Assembly (NCBI GenBank): GCA_004557905.1
Contig: SFFH01000001.1
Span: 124,001 to 188,000, forward strand
From: Clostridiales bacterium
Lineage (GTDB): Bacteria > Bacillota > Clostridia > Christensenellales > Aristaeellaceae
Direction of reading: 5' to 3'
DNA: 64,000 nucleotides
A program made the position numbers and the translations under genes. Positions 24,799 through 32,488 of this stretch are shown here, piece by piece; position 1 is the first letter of the stretch, and each line of letters opens with the position of its first letter. The notes under the pieces were generated by a model. That model was not told where the DNA came from. It saw only the letters and a program-made list of their open reading frames with translations, and made no database searches.

Positions 24799-25650
24799 AT
24801 GAAGAGAGTACGCCTGATCGCGCTGGATATGGACGGCACACTGCTGGCGAGCGACCATCACACGCTGCCGCAGCGCAACATCGATGCGATTCGCGAGGCA
24901 AACCGGCGCGGCATCCGCGTGGCGATCAGCACGGGCCGCATGGTGGAGGATGCGAGCGACTTTGTGCGCCGCTACGATTTGCCCTGCATGATCATCGCGG
25001 CAAACGGCGCGCGCGCCTGCAGCGGGCCGATGCCGGGCGGCGAGATGCTGTACCGCTGCCAGTTCACGCCGGAGGATGCGCATGCGGCGCTCGATATCCT
25101 CATGCCGTCCGGCCTGGTCATCCACGGGTTTGAGGACGGCGTCGTCAATACGGTTGACAACGGCTCGGGCAGAAAATACCATCTCGTCCAGCGCGGGCTG
25201 ATCGAGGATCGCTACGGCGAGGCGGAGATCCGCCGGGCGGCGGACCGCGGCATCATGAAGCTCTTTGCCGTGGGCGACGGCTTTGCGGGCGACGTGTATG
25301 ACCCGCGCGTGGCGCCCGTGCGCGAGCAGATCATGCGGGCGCTGCCGCATCTGCAGATCACCAGCTCGGCACCCGGCAACATCGAGATCACCCCGCCGCA
25401 GGCCGGCAAGGGCGCGGCGCTGGCCCACATCGCCCAAACGCTTGGCTTGACGCGCGAAAACGTGATGGCGGTGGGCGACGCGGGCAATGACCTGAGCATG
25501 CTTGAATACGCGTTTCACAGCGTGGCGATGGGCAATGCGACGAAGGACGTGCTCGCCTGCTGCCGCTATGTGACCGCAAGCAACGACGAATGCGGTGTGG
25601 CGCAGATCATTGAGCACGTGATCGCCAGTCAGGAGGATGCGAATGGGTGA
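24799..25650 (+). CDS. HAD-superfamily Cof-type hydrolase
   Basis: A 283-residue Cof/YbjI-type phosphatase. Motif I is LDMDGTLL (nucleophile Asp10), motif II Ser in ISTGR, the lysine in GKGAAL and motif IV GDAGNDLSML; the cap domain is type IIB. Such enzymes dephosphorylate sugar phosphates, nucleotides or flavin intermediates; the substrate is not readable from sequence. Start chosen at ATG 24799 after GGGAGGA; the longer ORF runs through rluA. Its stop overlaps the next gene by 8 nt. Confidence 0.9.
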   Translation: MKRVRLIALDMDGTLLASDHHTLPQRNIDAIREANRRGIRVAISTGRMVEDASDFVRRYDLPCMIIAANGARACSGPMPGGEMLYRCQFTPEDAHAALDILMPSGLVIHGFEDGVVNTVDNGSGRKYHLVQRGLIEDRYGEAEIRRAADRGIMKLFAVGDGFAGDVYDPRVAPVREQIMRALPHLQITSSAPGNIEITPPQAGKGAALAHIAQTLGLTRENVMAVGDAGNDLSMLEYAFHSVAMGNATKDVLACCRYVTASNDECGVAQIIEHVIASQEDANG

Positions 25651-26773
25651 GGAGAAGACGGTTGTCGCGCTGCGGCGCTGTATGACCTATGATGAGCCGA
25701 CAGTGCAGGAGGCGGTGGACGATCTGTTTGCGCTGTGCGGCGGCATCGAGAACATCGTGAAGCCCGGCCAGCGCGTGCTGGTCAAGCTGAACCTGCTGAT
25801 GAAGCGCACGCCGGACCGGGCGACGACGACGCATCCCGCTGTGGCGCGAGCTATCGTCCGGGCCATCCAGAACGCCGGCGCAACGGCGATTCTGGCGGAC
25901 AGCCCGGGCGGACCGTTCACGCGCGGCATGCTTGCGGGCGTCTATGAGGCCTGCGGGATCAGGGCAGTCGCGGAGGAGACCGGCTGCGTGCTCAACGACA
26001 ATTTCTCCACGACGACACGGTTCTTTGAGGAAGGCTATGCAGCCCGGCATCTGGATCTGCTGGGCGTGCTTGACCACGTCGACGCGGTCATCACCGTGGG
26101 CAAGCTCAAGACACACGGCCTGACGACGATGACCGGCTGCGTGAAGAACCTGTACGGCCTCGTCCCCGGCACGACGAAGGTGGAATACCATGCGCGCTAT
26201 CAGGATGTGACGCTGTTTTCCAACATGCTGCTGGACATCTGTGAATGTGTGAGGCCCTGCTTTGCGATTCTCGACGCGGTGGAGGGCATGGAGGGCGAGG
26301 GCCCGTCCGGCGGAAGACCGAGAACAATCGGCGCGCTGATCGGCAGCCGGAATGCACATGCGGCGGACGCGGTTGGCGCAGCGCTGATTGGTCTTGCGCT
26401 GGAGCAGGTGACGACGCTGGAAGCGGCTATGAAACGGAGACTTCTGCCCGAATATGAGATTGCCGGTGATGCCATCGGATCGATGATTCTCGCTGACTTT
26501 GACATTCCGATGAAGCACAAGCGCGCCAGCTGGGTGCGCCTGGTCAACAAGCTCCCACAGGCGATGAGACCGCGGCCCGTGTTCACGCATAAGTTGTGCG
26601 ACGGCTGCGGCACCTGTGTGCGAGCCTGCCCGGCTAAGGCGATTGCGATGGATGATCGGCACAAGCCGCAGGTCGATGTCAGGAGGTGCATCCGCTGCTA
26701 CTGCTGTCAGGAGCTTTGCCCCAAAACAGATGTGGAGGTCAGGCGCAATCCGGTCTTTGCGTGGCTGAAATGA
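25643..26773 (+). CDS. DUF362 protein with two 4Fe-4S clusters
   Basis: A 376-residue protein: DUF362 domain (residues about 5-290, with KLNLLM and VGKLKTHGLTTMTGCVKNLYG) and a C-terminal bacterial ferredoxin domain with two 4Fe-4S motifs (CDGCGTCVRACP and CIRCYCCQELCP). The role of DUF362 is not established; the ferredoxin tail implies electron transfer in an anaerobe. ATG 25643 is 6 nt after AGGAGG; the earlier ATG 25637 abuts the RBS. It overlaps the HAD gene by 8 nt and ends the run before a repeat-rich intergenic region. Confidence 0.88.
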   Translation: MGEEKTVVALRRCMTYDEPTVQEAVDDLFALCGGIENIVKPGQRVLVKLNLLMKRTPDRATTTHPAVARAIVRAIQNAGATAILADSPGGPFTRGMLAGVYEACGIRAVAEETGCVLNDNFSTTTRFFEEGYAARHLDLLGVLDHVDAVITVGKLKTHGLTTMTGCVKNLYGLVPGTTKVEYHARYQDVTLFSNMLLDICECVRPCFAILDAVEGMEGEGPSGGRPRTIGALIGSRNAHAADAVGAALIGLALEQVTTLEAAMKRRLLPEYEIAGDAIGSMILADFDIPMKHKRASWVRLVNKLPQAMRPRPVFTHKLCDGCGTCVRACPAKAIAMDDRHKPQVDVRRCIRCYCCQELCPKTDVEVRRNPVFAWLK

Positions 26774-26800
26774 TCAGGTTTATCCAGAGTTGCTTTCAGC

Positions 26801-26865
26801 CGCGCGAAGAAGGGGTCTGGGGACGGGTCCCCAGGCTAGGGGTTTGGGGGATGAAATCCCCCATC
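26801..26865. repeat. Intergenic double-palindrome element, copy 1
   Basis: It begins CGCGCGAAGAAGGGGTC, followed by a hairpin CTGGGG/CCCCAG (26817-26822 with 26829-26834), the linker GGGGTTT and a second hairpin GGGGGAT/ATCCCCC (26846-26852 with 26856-26862). The same architecture recurs at 32361-32426. Non-coding. Confidence 0.6.
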
Positions 26866-26982
26866 GTTCCCATATCGCGAAGCGATTAAGAAAAAGTAGT
26901 CAGGGAGCGAAGTGTTACCTGACGGTCGGGGAATACACAGCTCGGTTCTATTTGAGAGCAATATAACATATCTTGAAAAAGT

Positions 26983-27012
26983 AAAACGCCGGAAGCGCAT
27001 TCCGGCGTTTTT
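26983..27012. terminator. Bidirectional terminator after fRMsr
   Basis: AAAACGCCGGA (26983-26993) pairs with TCCGGCGTTTT (27001-27011), giving T-runs on both strands; it mainly ends the minus-strand fRMsr gene. Confidence 0.85.
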
Positions 27013-27017
27013 GCGTA

Positions 27018-27527
27018 TCAGAGCGTATAGCTTGTATGGGAAAAGTCACAGCAGGCTTCCAGATGGCGGATAAGCGCAGAAAGCTTCTCCTGGTCGGTTT
27101 CATCGAACCGACCAATGGTCGGACTGTCGATGTCCAGCACGCCGATCACGCGGTCCTCAAAATGGATCGGAATCACGATTTCGGCATTCGACGCGCCGTC
27201 GCAGGCGATGTGCCCGGGAAAGGCATGCACATCGTGCACGCGCTGAATTTCATCCTTCTGCGCGGTCGTTCCGCATACGCCGCGGCCCAACGGAATCCGG
27301 ATACATGCAGGCAGCCCGCAGAATGGACCGAGCAGCAGCGCGCCGCCATCCATCAGGTAAAAGCCGCACCAGTTGATCTCCGGCAGGCCCTGCCACAGCA
27401 GCGCGGCGGCGTTGGCCAGATTGGCGAGGGGATGCGCGACTCCGTCCGTCAGCGCGCGCAGCTGCGCAAGCAACAGGTCATAGCGCCCGGCTTTGTCCGC
27501 GGGATAGGCGATTGAAGCAAAAGACAT
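27018..27527 (-). CDS. Free methionine-(R)-sulfoxide reductase (GAF-fold)
   Basis: A 169-residue single GAF-domain protein. Three cysteines (Cys75, Cys85, Cys109) have exactly the 10- and 24-residue spacing of the catalytic cysteines of E. coli fRMsr (84, 94, 118), in CGLPACIRIPLGRGVCG and GHIACDG. It reduces free methionine-R-sulfoxide using thioredoxin, protecting an anaerobe from oxidative damage. Start at the ATG of MSFASIAYP; the upstream in-frame ATG would include a terminator hairpin. It is separated from the nrd operon by that terminator, so it is transcribed alone or by readthrough. Confidence 0.9.
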   Translation of the reverse strand: MSFASIAYPADKAGRYDLLLAQLRALTDGVAHPLANLANAAALLWQGLPEINWCGFYLMDGGALLLGPFCGLPACIRIPLGRGVCGTTAQKDEIQRVHDVHAFPGHIACDGASNAEIVIPIHFEDRVIGVLDIDSPTIGRFDETDQEKLSALIRHLEACCDFSHTSYTL

Positions 27528-27545
27528 GAGAAAATGATCCCTTCT

Positions 27546-27571
27546 AAAAAGGCGGGCCATGTTGCCCGCCT
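27546..27571 (-). terminator. Rho-independent terminator of the nrdD-nrdG-dut operon
   Basis: On the minus strand AGGCGGGC (27564-27571) pairs with GCCCGCCT (27550-27557), followed by a run of T. Confidence 0.85.
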
Positions 27572-27575
27572 GAAA

Positions 27576-28091
27576 TCACACCCTGGTCGTGGAGCCGAGG
27601 CCGCCGTTGCGCACGGTCTGCACGTCGTCGTCCACGGTAATGCCGTAGGGCAGAAACACGCCCTGTGCAAACGCGGTGCCGGCGGGCACGCGCAGTCCCT
27701 TGCCCTCGCGGTTGTCGTTGGTCATGCGCATGAAGATGTGGCCCTCGTTGTCGGAATGCGCGTAATCGCTGTCGATCACGCCAACGGTGTTGTCCAGCTG
27801 GAAGCGGAACTTGAAGCCGAGGCCGCTGCGCGGATAGAGCGTCAGCACCCAGCCGTCCTCCATGATAGCGCGCACGCCGGTGGGAATCTTGATGCTGCCG
27901 CCGGCGGGCAGCTCAAAGCCGACCGGGGCAAAGAAGTCGTAGCCTGCGGAGCCGCTGGTCGCGCGGCGGGGCAGCTGAATGTGCTCATAGGCCAATACGG
28001 CCTGCTCGATGGTCTGCTGCGGGAAGGTGGAGATCCAGTCATTCACGAAGCGCTGCGGCGAGACCTTTTCAAATTTTGCTATGCGAAGCAT
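27576..28091 (-). CDS. dut: dUTP diphosphatase
   Basis: A 171-residue trimeric-type dUTPase with all five motifs in order: GSAGYDFFA (I), PRSGLG (II), VGVIDSDYA (III), FAQGVF (IV) and the C-terminal GGLGSTTR (V). It hydrolyses dUTP to dUMP, keeping uracil out of DNA and supplying dTMP synthesis. A 35-residue N-terminal extension precedes motif I. ATG 28089-28091 follows ACGGAGG. It lies 16 nt after nrdG and closes with a terminator, so it is part of the nrdD-nrdG operon, linking dNTP production with pool cleaning. Confidence 0.9.
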   Translation of the reverse strand: MLRIAKFEKVSPQRFVNDWISTFPQQTIEQAVLAYEHIQLPRRATSGSAGYDFFAPVGFELPAGGSIKIPTGVRAIMEDGWVLTLYPRSGLGFKFRFQLDNTVGVIDSDYAHSDNEGHIFMRMTNDNREGKGLRVPAGTAFAQGVFLPYGITVDDDVQTVRNGGLGSTTRV

Positions 28092-28107
28092 GCGTTTCCT
28101 CCGTTGA

Positions 28108-28596
28108 TTACGCCCAAAGGACGATTTTGCCCTCGGCAAGCGTGCGTTTGACGTCGATGACGCGCTGGTTTTTGCTGCCCTTCCAGTGCAGCTGCGTGTC
28201 GCGCAGCGCCTGAATGTACGGACCGTCGACGATCACGTCGATCATGGGGATAAAGGGCAGGGACTTGACATCCTCAAACAGGCTGCCGGTGTAGAGCCAG
28301 ATGGTCTTCTCGGGCAGCTTCTCGCGGATTTCCGCGATCAGCGCGCCGACGGTTTCGCGATTGGCGCAAAACAGCGGGTCGCCGCCGGAAAAGGTGATGC
28401 CGGTCATGTAGTCACGCGAGAGCGCCTCAAACAGCTCGTCGTGGGCGGCCTTGTCAAAGGGAATGCCGCCGTTTTCCGCCCAGGTCTGCGGGTTCTGGCA
28501 GCCGGGGCAGCGGTGGTCGCAGCCCGCGACCCAGAGCACTGTGCGCAGACCGTCGCCGTTGAGCATGTCGTCGACGGTGATGTTGTGATAGTTCAT
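28108..28596 (-). CDS. nrdG: Anaerobic ribonucleotide reductase activating protein
   Basis: A 162-residue radical SAM activase with the cluster motif CDHRCPGC (residues about 26-33) and GGDPLF. It uses S-adenosylmethionine to generate the glycyl radical on NrdD. It starts two bases after the nrdD stop and is cotranscribed. Length and motifs are standard for NrdG. Confidence 0.95.
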   Translation of the reverse strand: MNYHNITVDDMLNGDGLRTVLWVAGCDHRCPGCQNPQTWAENGGIPFDKAAHDELFEALSRDYMTGITFSGGDPLFCANRETVGALIAEIREKLPEKTIWLYTGSLFEDVKSLPFIPMIDVIVDGPYIQALRDTQLHWKGSKNQRVIDVKRTLAEGKIVLWA

Positions 28597-28598
28597 GG

Positions 28599-30716
28599 TT
28601 ACATACTCTTTCTTTCGGCGATCTCGGCCATCTTCGCGTCGTTCAGGCGGCTCTCGCCGTGCACGCGGGAATAGGAGAGATAGCCGTTCATCCGGTCAAT
28701 CTTCGTCAGGTTTTTGCTGCCGCACTTGGGGCAGACGTCCATCTCCAGCTCCTGATGGCCGCAGTCGTCGCAGTACGCCAGCGAGAGATTCACGCCCTCG
28801 TAGAAGCCCATCTTCATCGCGCGGCGAACCAGCGTGCGGATGGCCTCCTTGTTGTAGCCGATCGGATAGCGGACATACTGGATCTTGCCGCCGTTGGACA
28901 GATCCCAGAAGCGCTTTTCGCTGTTCTGCTTTTCAATGGGCGTGATGTCCTCGGTCACATGACAGTGGAACGAGTTGGAGACATACGGGCGGTCGGAGAC
29001 GTTCTCCACAATGCCGTAGAGCTTGCGGAACTGCTCGATCTGCAATCCGCACAGGCTCTCCGCCGGGGTGCCGTAGATGGCGTAGAGGTTGCCGTCTTCC
29101 TTCTTGAACTGATTGATCTTGTCGTTGATGTGCTGCATGACCTCCAGGGCGAATTGTCCGTCCTCATAGATGCTCTTGCCGTTGTAGAGCTCCTGCAGCT
29201 CGTTGAGCGCGGTGTAGCCAAAGGATGCGGTCGCCGTCTTGAGCAGCGGCTTGATCTTGTCATACAGGCCCAGATGACCGCCGTAGAAGCCGCCCTCGCA
29301 GTAGGCCAGCGGGTTGGTGCTCGCGCGCATCTCGCCCAGGTAGGCGTAGGTGCGGATGTGCAGCTTGCGGATCAGCTCAAGGTAGTAGTCAAGCACCTCG
29401 TAGAAATCGCGGCTCTCGCGGCGCGCCTTGGCCAGAATCAGCGGCAGGTGCAGCGAGACGGCGCCGATGTTGAACCGGCCCACGAACACCGGCTTGTCAT
29501 CCTCGTCCGCCGGCTCCATGCCGCCGCGCTCAAACCACGGGGAGAGGAACGCGCGGCAGCCCATCGGGCTGATGACCTGGCCGTACTTCTTGTAGATGGA
29601 GGCGACATAGCCCTCGCCGGTGAGGCTCAGCCAGTCGGGATACATCGTCTTGGAGGAGCATTCGATGCCGGCCTCAAACACGTCCTCGAGCGGCTTGCCC
29701 GGGCCGTGCAGGTTTTCGTCGTAGAGGAAGACGAGCTTGGGGAAGAGAACGGGCTTTTTATTGCCCTTCTTGCCCTGGCCGCCGGCGTGCACCTTGAGAA
29801 ACAGCTTGCTGGCCAGCTTCGCCATGCGCGTCTGGCCCAGGCCCAGCGTCATGGTGATGAACGGATAGTCGCCGCGGCTGGAGGCCACCGTGTTGAACTT
29901 GTATTCCCAGCCCTGGAAGCCCTGCTCAAAGTCGTTGACGACGTCCTTCATGGCTTCCTCGTGCGCGCGCTCATCGGAGAGACCCAGCGAGCGGTAGCGG
30001 TCCAGGAACATGACGTAGCTGCGCTCGGCATACGGGTCGAGCAGCTGGTCCACGCACGAGACGGTGAAGCCGCCGTACTGCTGGCTGGCCGCGGAAAGCA
30101 CGATGTCGCCGATGACGTCGAAGGCGACGTTCAGCGTCTTGGGCTCATTGTACCAGAGGTTGCCCATCTCAAAGCCGCCCTTGAGCACGGCGCCGACGTC
30201 GAAGAGACAGCAGTTCATCGTGTCGCGGCGGGCGGACATGTCGTGGATGTAGATATAGCCGTCGCGCTGGGCCTGAAGCTCCTCAACGTTCAGGAAGAAC
30301 TTCTGGTAGAGCTGCTTGTTGAGCTGGTTGAAGATCAGGCTGCGGCGCGTGGAGACCAGCGCGCTGTCCGCGTTGGAGTTCTCCTTGTCGCCGATGTACA
30401 TGATCGACTGGGATTTCTTGTAGACTGCGTCGAGCATCTGCACGAAATCCGTCTTGTAGTTGCGGTAGTCGCGGTAGGACTTGGCCACCTGCGGGTTGAT
30501 CGCGTCCAGCGCGCCTTCAACGATGTGGTGCATCTGGGCGATCCGAACGCCCTCGTCCCCGATTTCCTGGCACTTCTCGGTGACAAAGTGGCAGATGAAT
30601 TCCAGCTCGTCCGGCGTGAAGGTATACAGCACGCGCTCGGCGCTCTTGTTGACCGCGGCGACAACCTTATTGACATTAAACGGTTCCCTGGTTCCGTCCT
30701 TTTTGATGATGTACAT
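28599..30716 (-). CDS. nrdD: Anaerobic ribonucleoside-triphosphate reductase
   Basis: A 705-residue class III reductase: ATP-cone at residues 1-90 (allosteric control), the ten-stranded barrel core, a zinc site near the C-terminus (CDDCGHQ and CPKCG) and the glycyl-radical loop RMNGYLS with Gly at about 678. It reduces NTPs to dNTPs without oxygen. First gene of nrdD-nrdG-dut; GAGGGGGA precedes the ATG. The upstream region holds a promoter and two NrdR boxes, so repression when dATP/ATP is high is expected. No aerobic reductase is in the window. Confidence 0.97.
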   Translation of the reverse strand: MYIIKKDGTREPFNVNKVVAAVNKSAERVLYTFTPDELEFICHFVTEKCQEIGDEGVRIAQMHHIVEGALDAINPQVAKSYRDYRNYKTDFVQMLDAVYKKSQSIMYIGDKENSNADSALVSTRRSLIFNQLNKQLYQKFFLNVEELQAQRDGYIYIHDMSARRDTMNCCLFDVGAVLKGGFEMGNLWYNEPKTLNVAFDVIGDIVLSAASQQYGGFTVSCVDQLLDPYAERSYVMFLDRYRSLGLSDERAHEEAMKDVVNDFEQGFQGWEYKFNTVASSRGDYPFITMTLGLGQTRMAKLASKLFLKVHAGGQGKKGNKKPVLFPKLVFLYDENLHGPGKPLEDVFEAGIECSSKTMYPDWLSLTGEGYVASIYKKYGQVISPMGCRAFLSPWFERGGMEPADEDDKPVFVGRFNIGAVSLHLPLILAKARRESRDFYEVLDYYLELIRKLHIRTYAYLGEMRASTNPLAYCEGGFYGGHLGLYDKIKPLLKTATASFGYTALNELQELYNGKSIYEDGQFALEVMQHINDKINQFKKEDGNLYAIYGTPAESLCGLQIEQFRKLYGIVENVSDRPYVSNSFHCHVTEDITPIEKQNSEKRFWDLSNGGKIQYVRYPIGYNKEAIRTLVRRAMKMGFYEGVNLSLAYCDDCGHQELEMDVCPKCGSKNLTKIDRMNGYLSYSRVHGESRLNDAKMAEIAERKSM

Positions 30717-30760
30717 CGGCGTCCCCCTCTTCTGCTTTTTGTGGAAGAATCATGGATAAA

Positions 30761-30776
30761 CCACTATATCTAGCGT
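30761..30776 (-). promoter_or_regulatory. NrdR box, operator distal from the promoter
   Basis: The plus strand reads CCACTATATCTAGCGT, close to the NrdR consensus ACACWATATATWGTGT with a weaker right half. It is 32 bp (about three helical turns) from the second box, the classical tandem arrangement. Confidence 0.65.
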
Positions 30777-30792
30777 GCCCGAAAAAATATCG

Positions 30793-30808
30793 GCACAATA
30801 TTTAGTGC
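30793..30808 (-). promoter_or_regulatory. NrdR box, operator next to the transcription start
   Basis: The plus strand reads GCACAATATTTAGTGC, a near-perfect palindrome matching the NrdR consensus. It lies just downstream of the -10 element, where a bound repressor would block initiation. Confidence 0.75.
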
Positions 30809-30820
30809 GTCATGGAGGAT

Positions 30821-30849
30821 ATCTTATCACGAAAGACCGGGTGCGTCAA
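30821..30849 (-). promoter_or_regulatory. Sigma-A-type promoter for nrdD-nrdG-dut
   Basis: On the minus strand TTGACG (30844-30849), 17-nt spacer, TAAGAT (30821-30826). Both NrdR boxes lie directly downstream. Confidence 0.7.
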
Positions 30850-30993
30850 GGCTGACGGCCAAATATGAAGAAAGCTTCATAAATCCGTCGGCCCTGCCTG
30901 GGCAGACCGTCCGGCGGCCTGTATGGCCCCTTCGGCCGTCCCAACTGCCAAAGTCAGACCTTCGGTCGGTTTGCTTGGATTTGCTTCTTTTCA

Positions 30994-31022
30994 TTGACAA
31001 GGCTGGCAATCGGTGCCATAAT
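30994..31022 (+). promoter_or_regulatory. Sigma-A-type promoter for the phosphoribosyltransferase gene
   Basis: Perfect TTGACA (30994-30999), 17-nt spacer, CATAAT (31017-31022). Confidence 0.75.
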
Positions 31023-31077
31023 GAAGAAAAAATGAGGCGGGCTGACCCTGCGCCGCCGACGAAAGAAGGAAATCATC

Positions 31078-31638
31078 TTGAAGACGCATTATCATATGAC
31101 CATCGCGGGCTGCGAACGCGACCTGCCCATCTGCCCGCTCAACGACAAGCTCTGCATCGCCGGCTTTGTCATCTTCGGCGACTGCGAGCTGACCGTGGCC
31201 TGCGCCGGCGAGCTGCTCAAGAAGGCGCCGGCGTTTGATTACATCATCACCGCGGAGAGCAAGGGCATTCCGCTGGCCTACGAGATGGCCCGCCAGATCG
31301 GCGCTAAAAAGTGGCTGCTCGCGCGCAAGGGCGCCAAGCTCTACATGAAGGATCTGTTCAGCGTGGAGGTGCGCTCCATCACCACCGACCATGTGCAGAA
31401 GCTTTACCTGGACGGCGAGGACGCCAGGCTCATGCAGGGCAAGAAGATCCTGATCGTGGATGACGTGATTTCCACCGGCGAGTCCCTGCGAGCGCTGGAG
31501 GAGCTGGTCGCCAAGGCGGGCGGTGAAATCTGCGGCCGCATGGCGATTCTGGCCGAGGGCGACGCGCAGGAGCGCGAGGACATCATCTATCTGGAGAAGC
31601 TTCCGCTCTTTGACAGCGAGGGCAACGCGCTCGCCTGA
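31078..31638 (+). CDS. Phosphoribosyltransferase, adenine-PRT-like
   Basis: A 186-residue type I phosphoribosyltransferase. The PRPP loop ILIVDDVISTGES (about residues 122-134) and the flexible-loop region before it are clear. It probably joins a purine base to PRPP in salvage; the exact base cannot be fixed from sequence. TTG 31078 is 8 nt after GAAGGA. It has its own promoter and a terminator that overlaps the control region of the LysM gene downstream. Confidence 0.85.
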   Translation: MKTHYHMTIAGCERDLPICPLNDKLCIAGFVIFGDCELTVACAGELLKKAPAFDYIITAESKGIPLAYEMARQIGAKKWLLARKGAKLYMKDLFSVEVRSITTDHVQKLYLDGEDARLMQGKKILIVDDVISTGESLRALEELVAKAGGEICGRMAILAEGDAQEREDIIYLEKLPLFDSEGNALA

Positions 31639-31659
31639 TTTCAATCCAATAGCACAAGC

Positions 31660-31710
31660 AGCCCCTTCGACGCATAGGATGCACAAGAAACGTCGAAAGG
31701 GGCTGTTCTT
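31660..31710 (+). terminator. Terminator hairpin that also contains the LysM gene RBS
   Basis: AGCCCCTTCGAC (31660-31671) pairs with GTCGAAAGGGGCT (31692-31704), followed by GTTCTTT. The right arm contains AAAGGGG, the only purine-rich site before the LysM start at 31712. Confidence 0.75.
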
Positions 31711-31711
31711 T

Positions 31712-32344
31712 ATGGAGATCACCAATCAAAACGGCATGCAGGGCATCAGCGGCGAAGACCTCATCAATCAGCCGGCGCTCGATGCCATTGACAGCAACTG
31801 CCCGTCCGGCAGCCAGAGCTACCGGGTGCAGCGGGGCGACAGCTTCTATCTGATTGCCAGAAAATTCGGCGTGAGCGTGCGCGCGTTGATGAACGCTAAC
31901 CCGTCGATTGCCGCGGGCAGGCTGCTGGTGGGCGACATCCTGTGCGTGCCGACGGGCGAGGGCCGCTCGTGCCCGGTGGGCTCCTCGGCGTACACCGTGC
32001 AGCCGGGGCAGAGCGTGGTGGACGTGATGCTCGCGTCCAATGTGTCCCTGCGCGCGCTGCGGGAGTACAACGAGGATATCCGCCTGACGGCGCTGCGCCC
32101 GGGCGATGTGCTCTGCGTCCCGCCGGGAGGCGACCGCGGCTTGTGCGAAAACGGCGGCCCGGTCTACCGCATCCAGGAGGGCGATACGCTCGAGGAGATC
32201 GCGGAGCTCAACGGCACGACGGTGGAGCAGATGCTGCGGCTCAACCCGAATCTGCTGCCCAGCGACTTCGTCACCGGCCAGGTCATCTGCCTGCCCACGC
32301 GCAGGCGCACGGGAAACGGCACGCAGGAAGAATCGACCATGTGA
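31712..32344 (+). CDS. Triple LysM-domain protein
   Basis: A 210-residue protein with three LysM modules at about residues 36-82, 92-138 and 148-196, each opening Y[RT]VQxG and ending in a CVP or CLP motif (DILCVP, DVLCVP, QVICLP). There is no signal peptide, which is common for LysM proteins of spore coats. LysM binds N-acetylglucosamine polymers such as peptidoglycan. The start lies 7 nt after a terminator hairpin whose right arm supplies the RBS. A spore-envelope role is plausible but only inferred. Confidence 0.82.
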   Translation: MEITNQNGMQGISGEDLINQPALDAIDSNCPSGSQSYRVQRGDSFYLIARKFGVSVRALMNANPSIAAGRLLVGDILCVPTGEGRSCPVGSSAYTVQPGQSVVDVMLASNVSLRALREYNEDIRLTALRPGDVLCVPPGGDRGLCENGGPVYRIQEGDTLEEIAELNGTTVEQMLRLNPNLLPSDFVTGQVICLPTRRRTGNGTQEESTM

Positions 32345-32360
32345 TACAGCGGCACGGATA

Positions 32361-32426
32361 CGCGCGAAGCGAAGAAGGGTCAAGGGGCGATGCCCCTTGC
32401 GGGGTTCAGGGGCGGCGCCCCTGAGC
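32361..32426. repeat. Intergenic double-palindrome element, copy 2
   Basis: It begins CGCGCGAAGCGAAGAAGGGTC, then hairpin CAAGGGGC/GCCCCTTG (32381-32388 with 32392-32399), linker GGGGTTC and hairpin TCAGGGGC/GCCCCTGA (32406-32413 with 32417-32424). Same order of parts as copy 1 at 26801-26865. Confidence 0.6.
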
Positions 32427-32445
32427 GTAACCCTGACTGTACATC

Positions 32446-32477
32446 AAAAAGCCTGCTCCGCACGGAGCAGGCCTTTT
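32446..32477. terminator. Bidirectional terminator between the LysM gene and plsY
   Basis: AAAAAGCCTGCTCCG (32446-32460) pairs with CGGAGCAGGCCTTTT (32462-32476), with T-runs on both strands for the convergent genes. Confidence 0.9.
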
Positions 32478-32488
32478 GCGCGCATGTG

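Larger units (their letters stand above)
30717..31077. other. 361-nt divergent intergenic region (nrdD / phosphoribosyltransferase)
   Basis: No gene here. It holds the nrdD promoter and two NrdR boxes on the left and the phosphoribosyltransferase promoter on the right. The middle (30850-30990) has several GC-rich imperfect inverted repeats, but I see no known riboswitch pattern. Confidence 0.6.

Noticed and set aside
30850..30990. Possible riboswitch or structured RNA between nrdD and the phosphoribosyltransferase gene
   Set aside because: Several GC-rich inverted repeats, but no conserved core I recognise (for example cobalamin or purine), and the nrdD transcript should start downstream of it.
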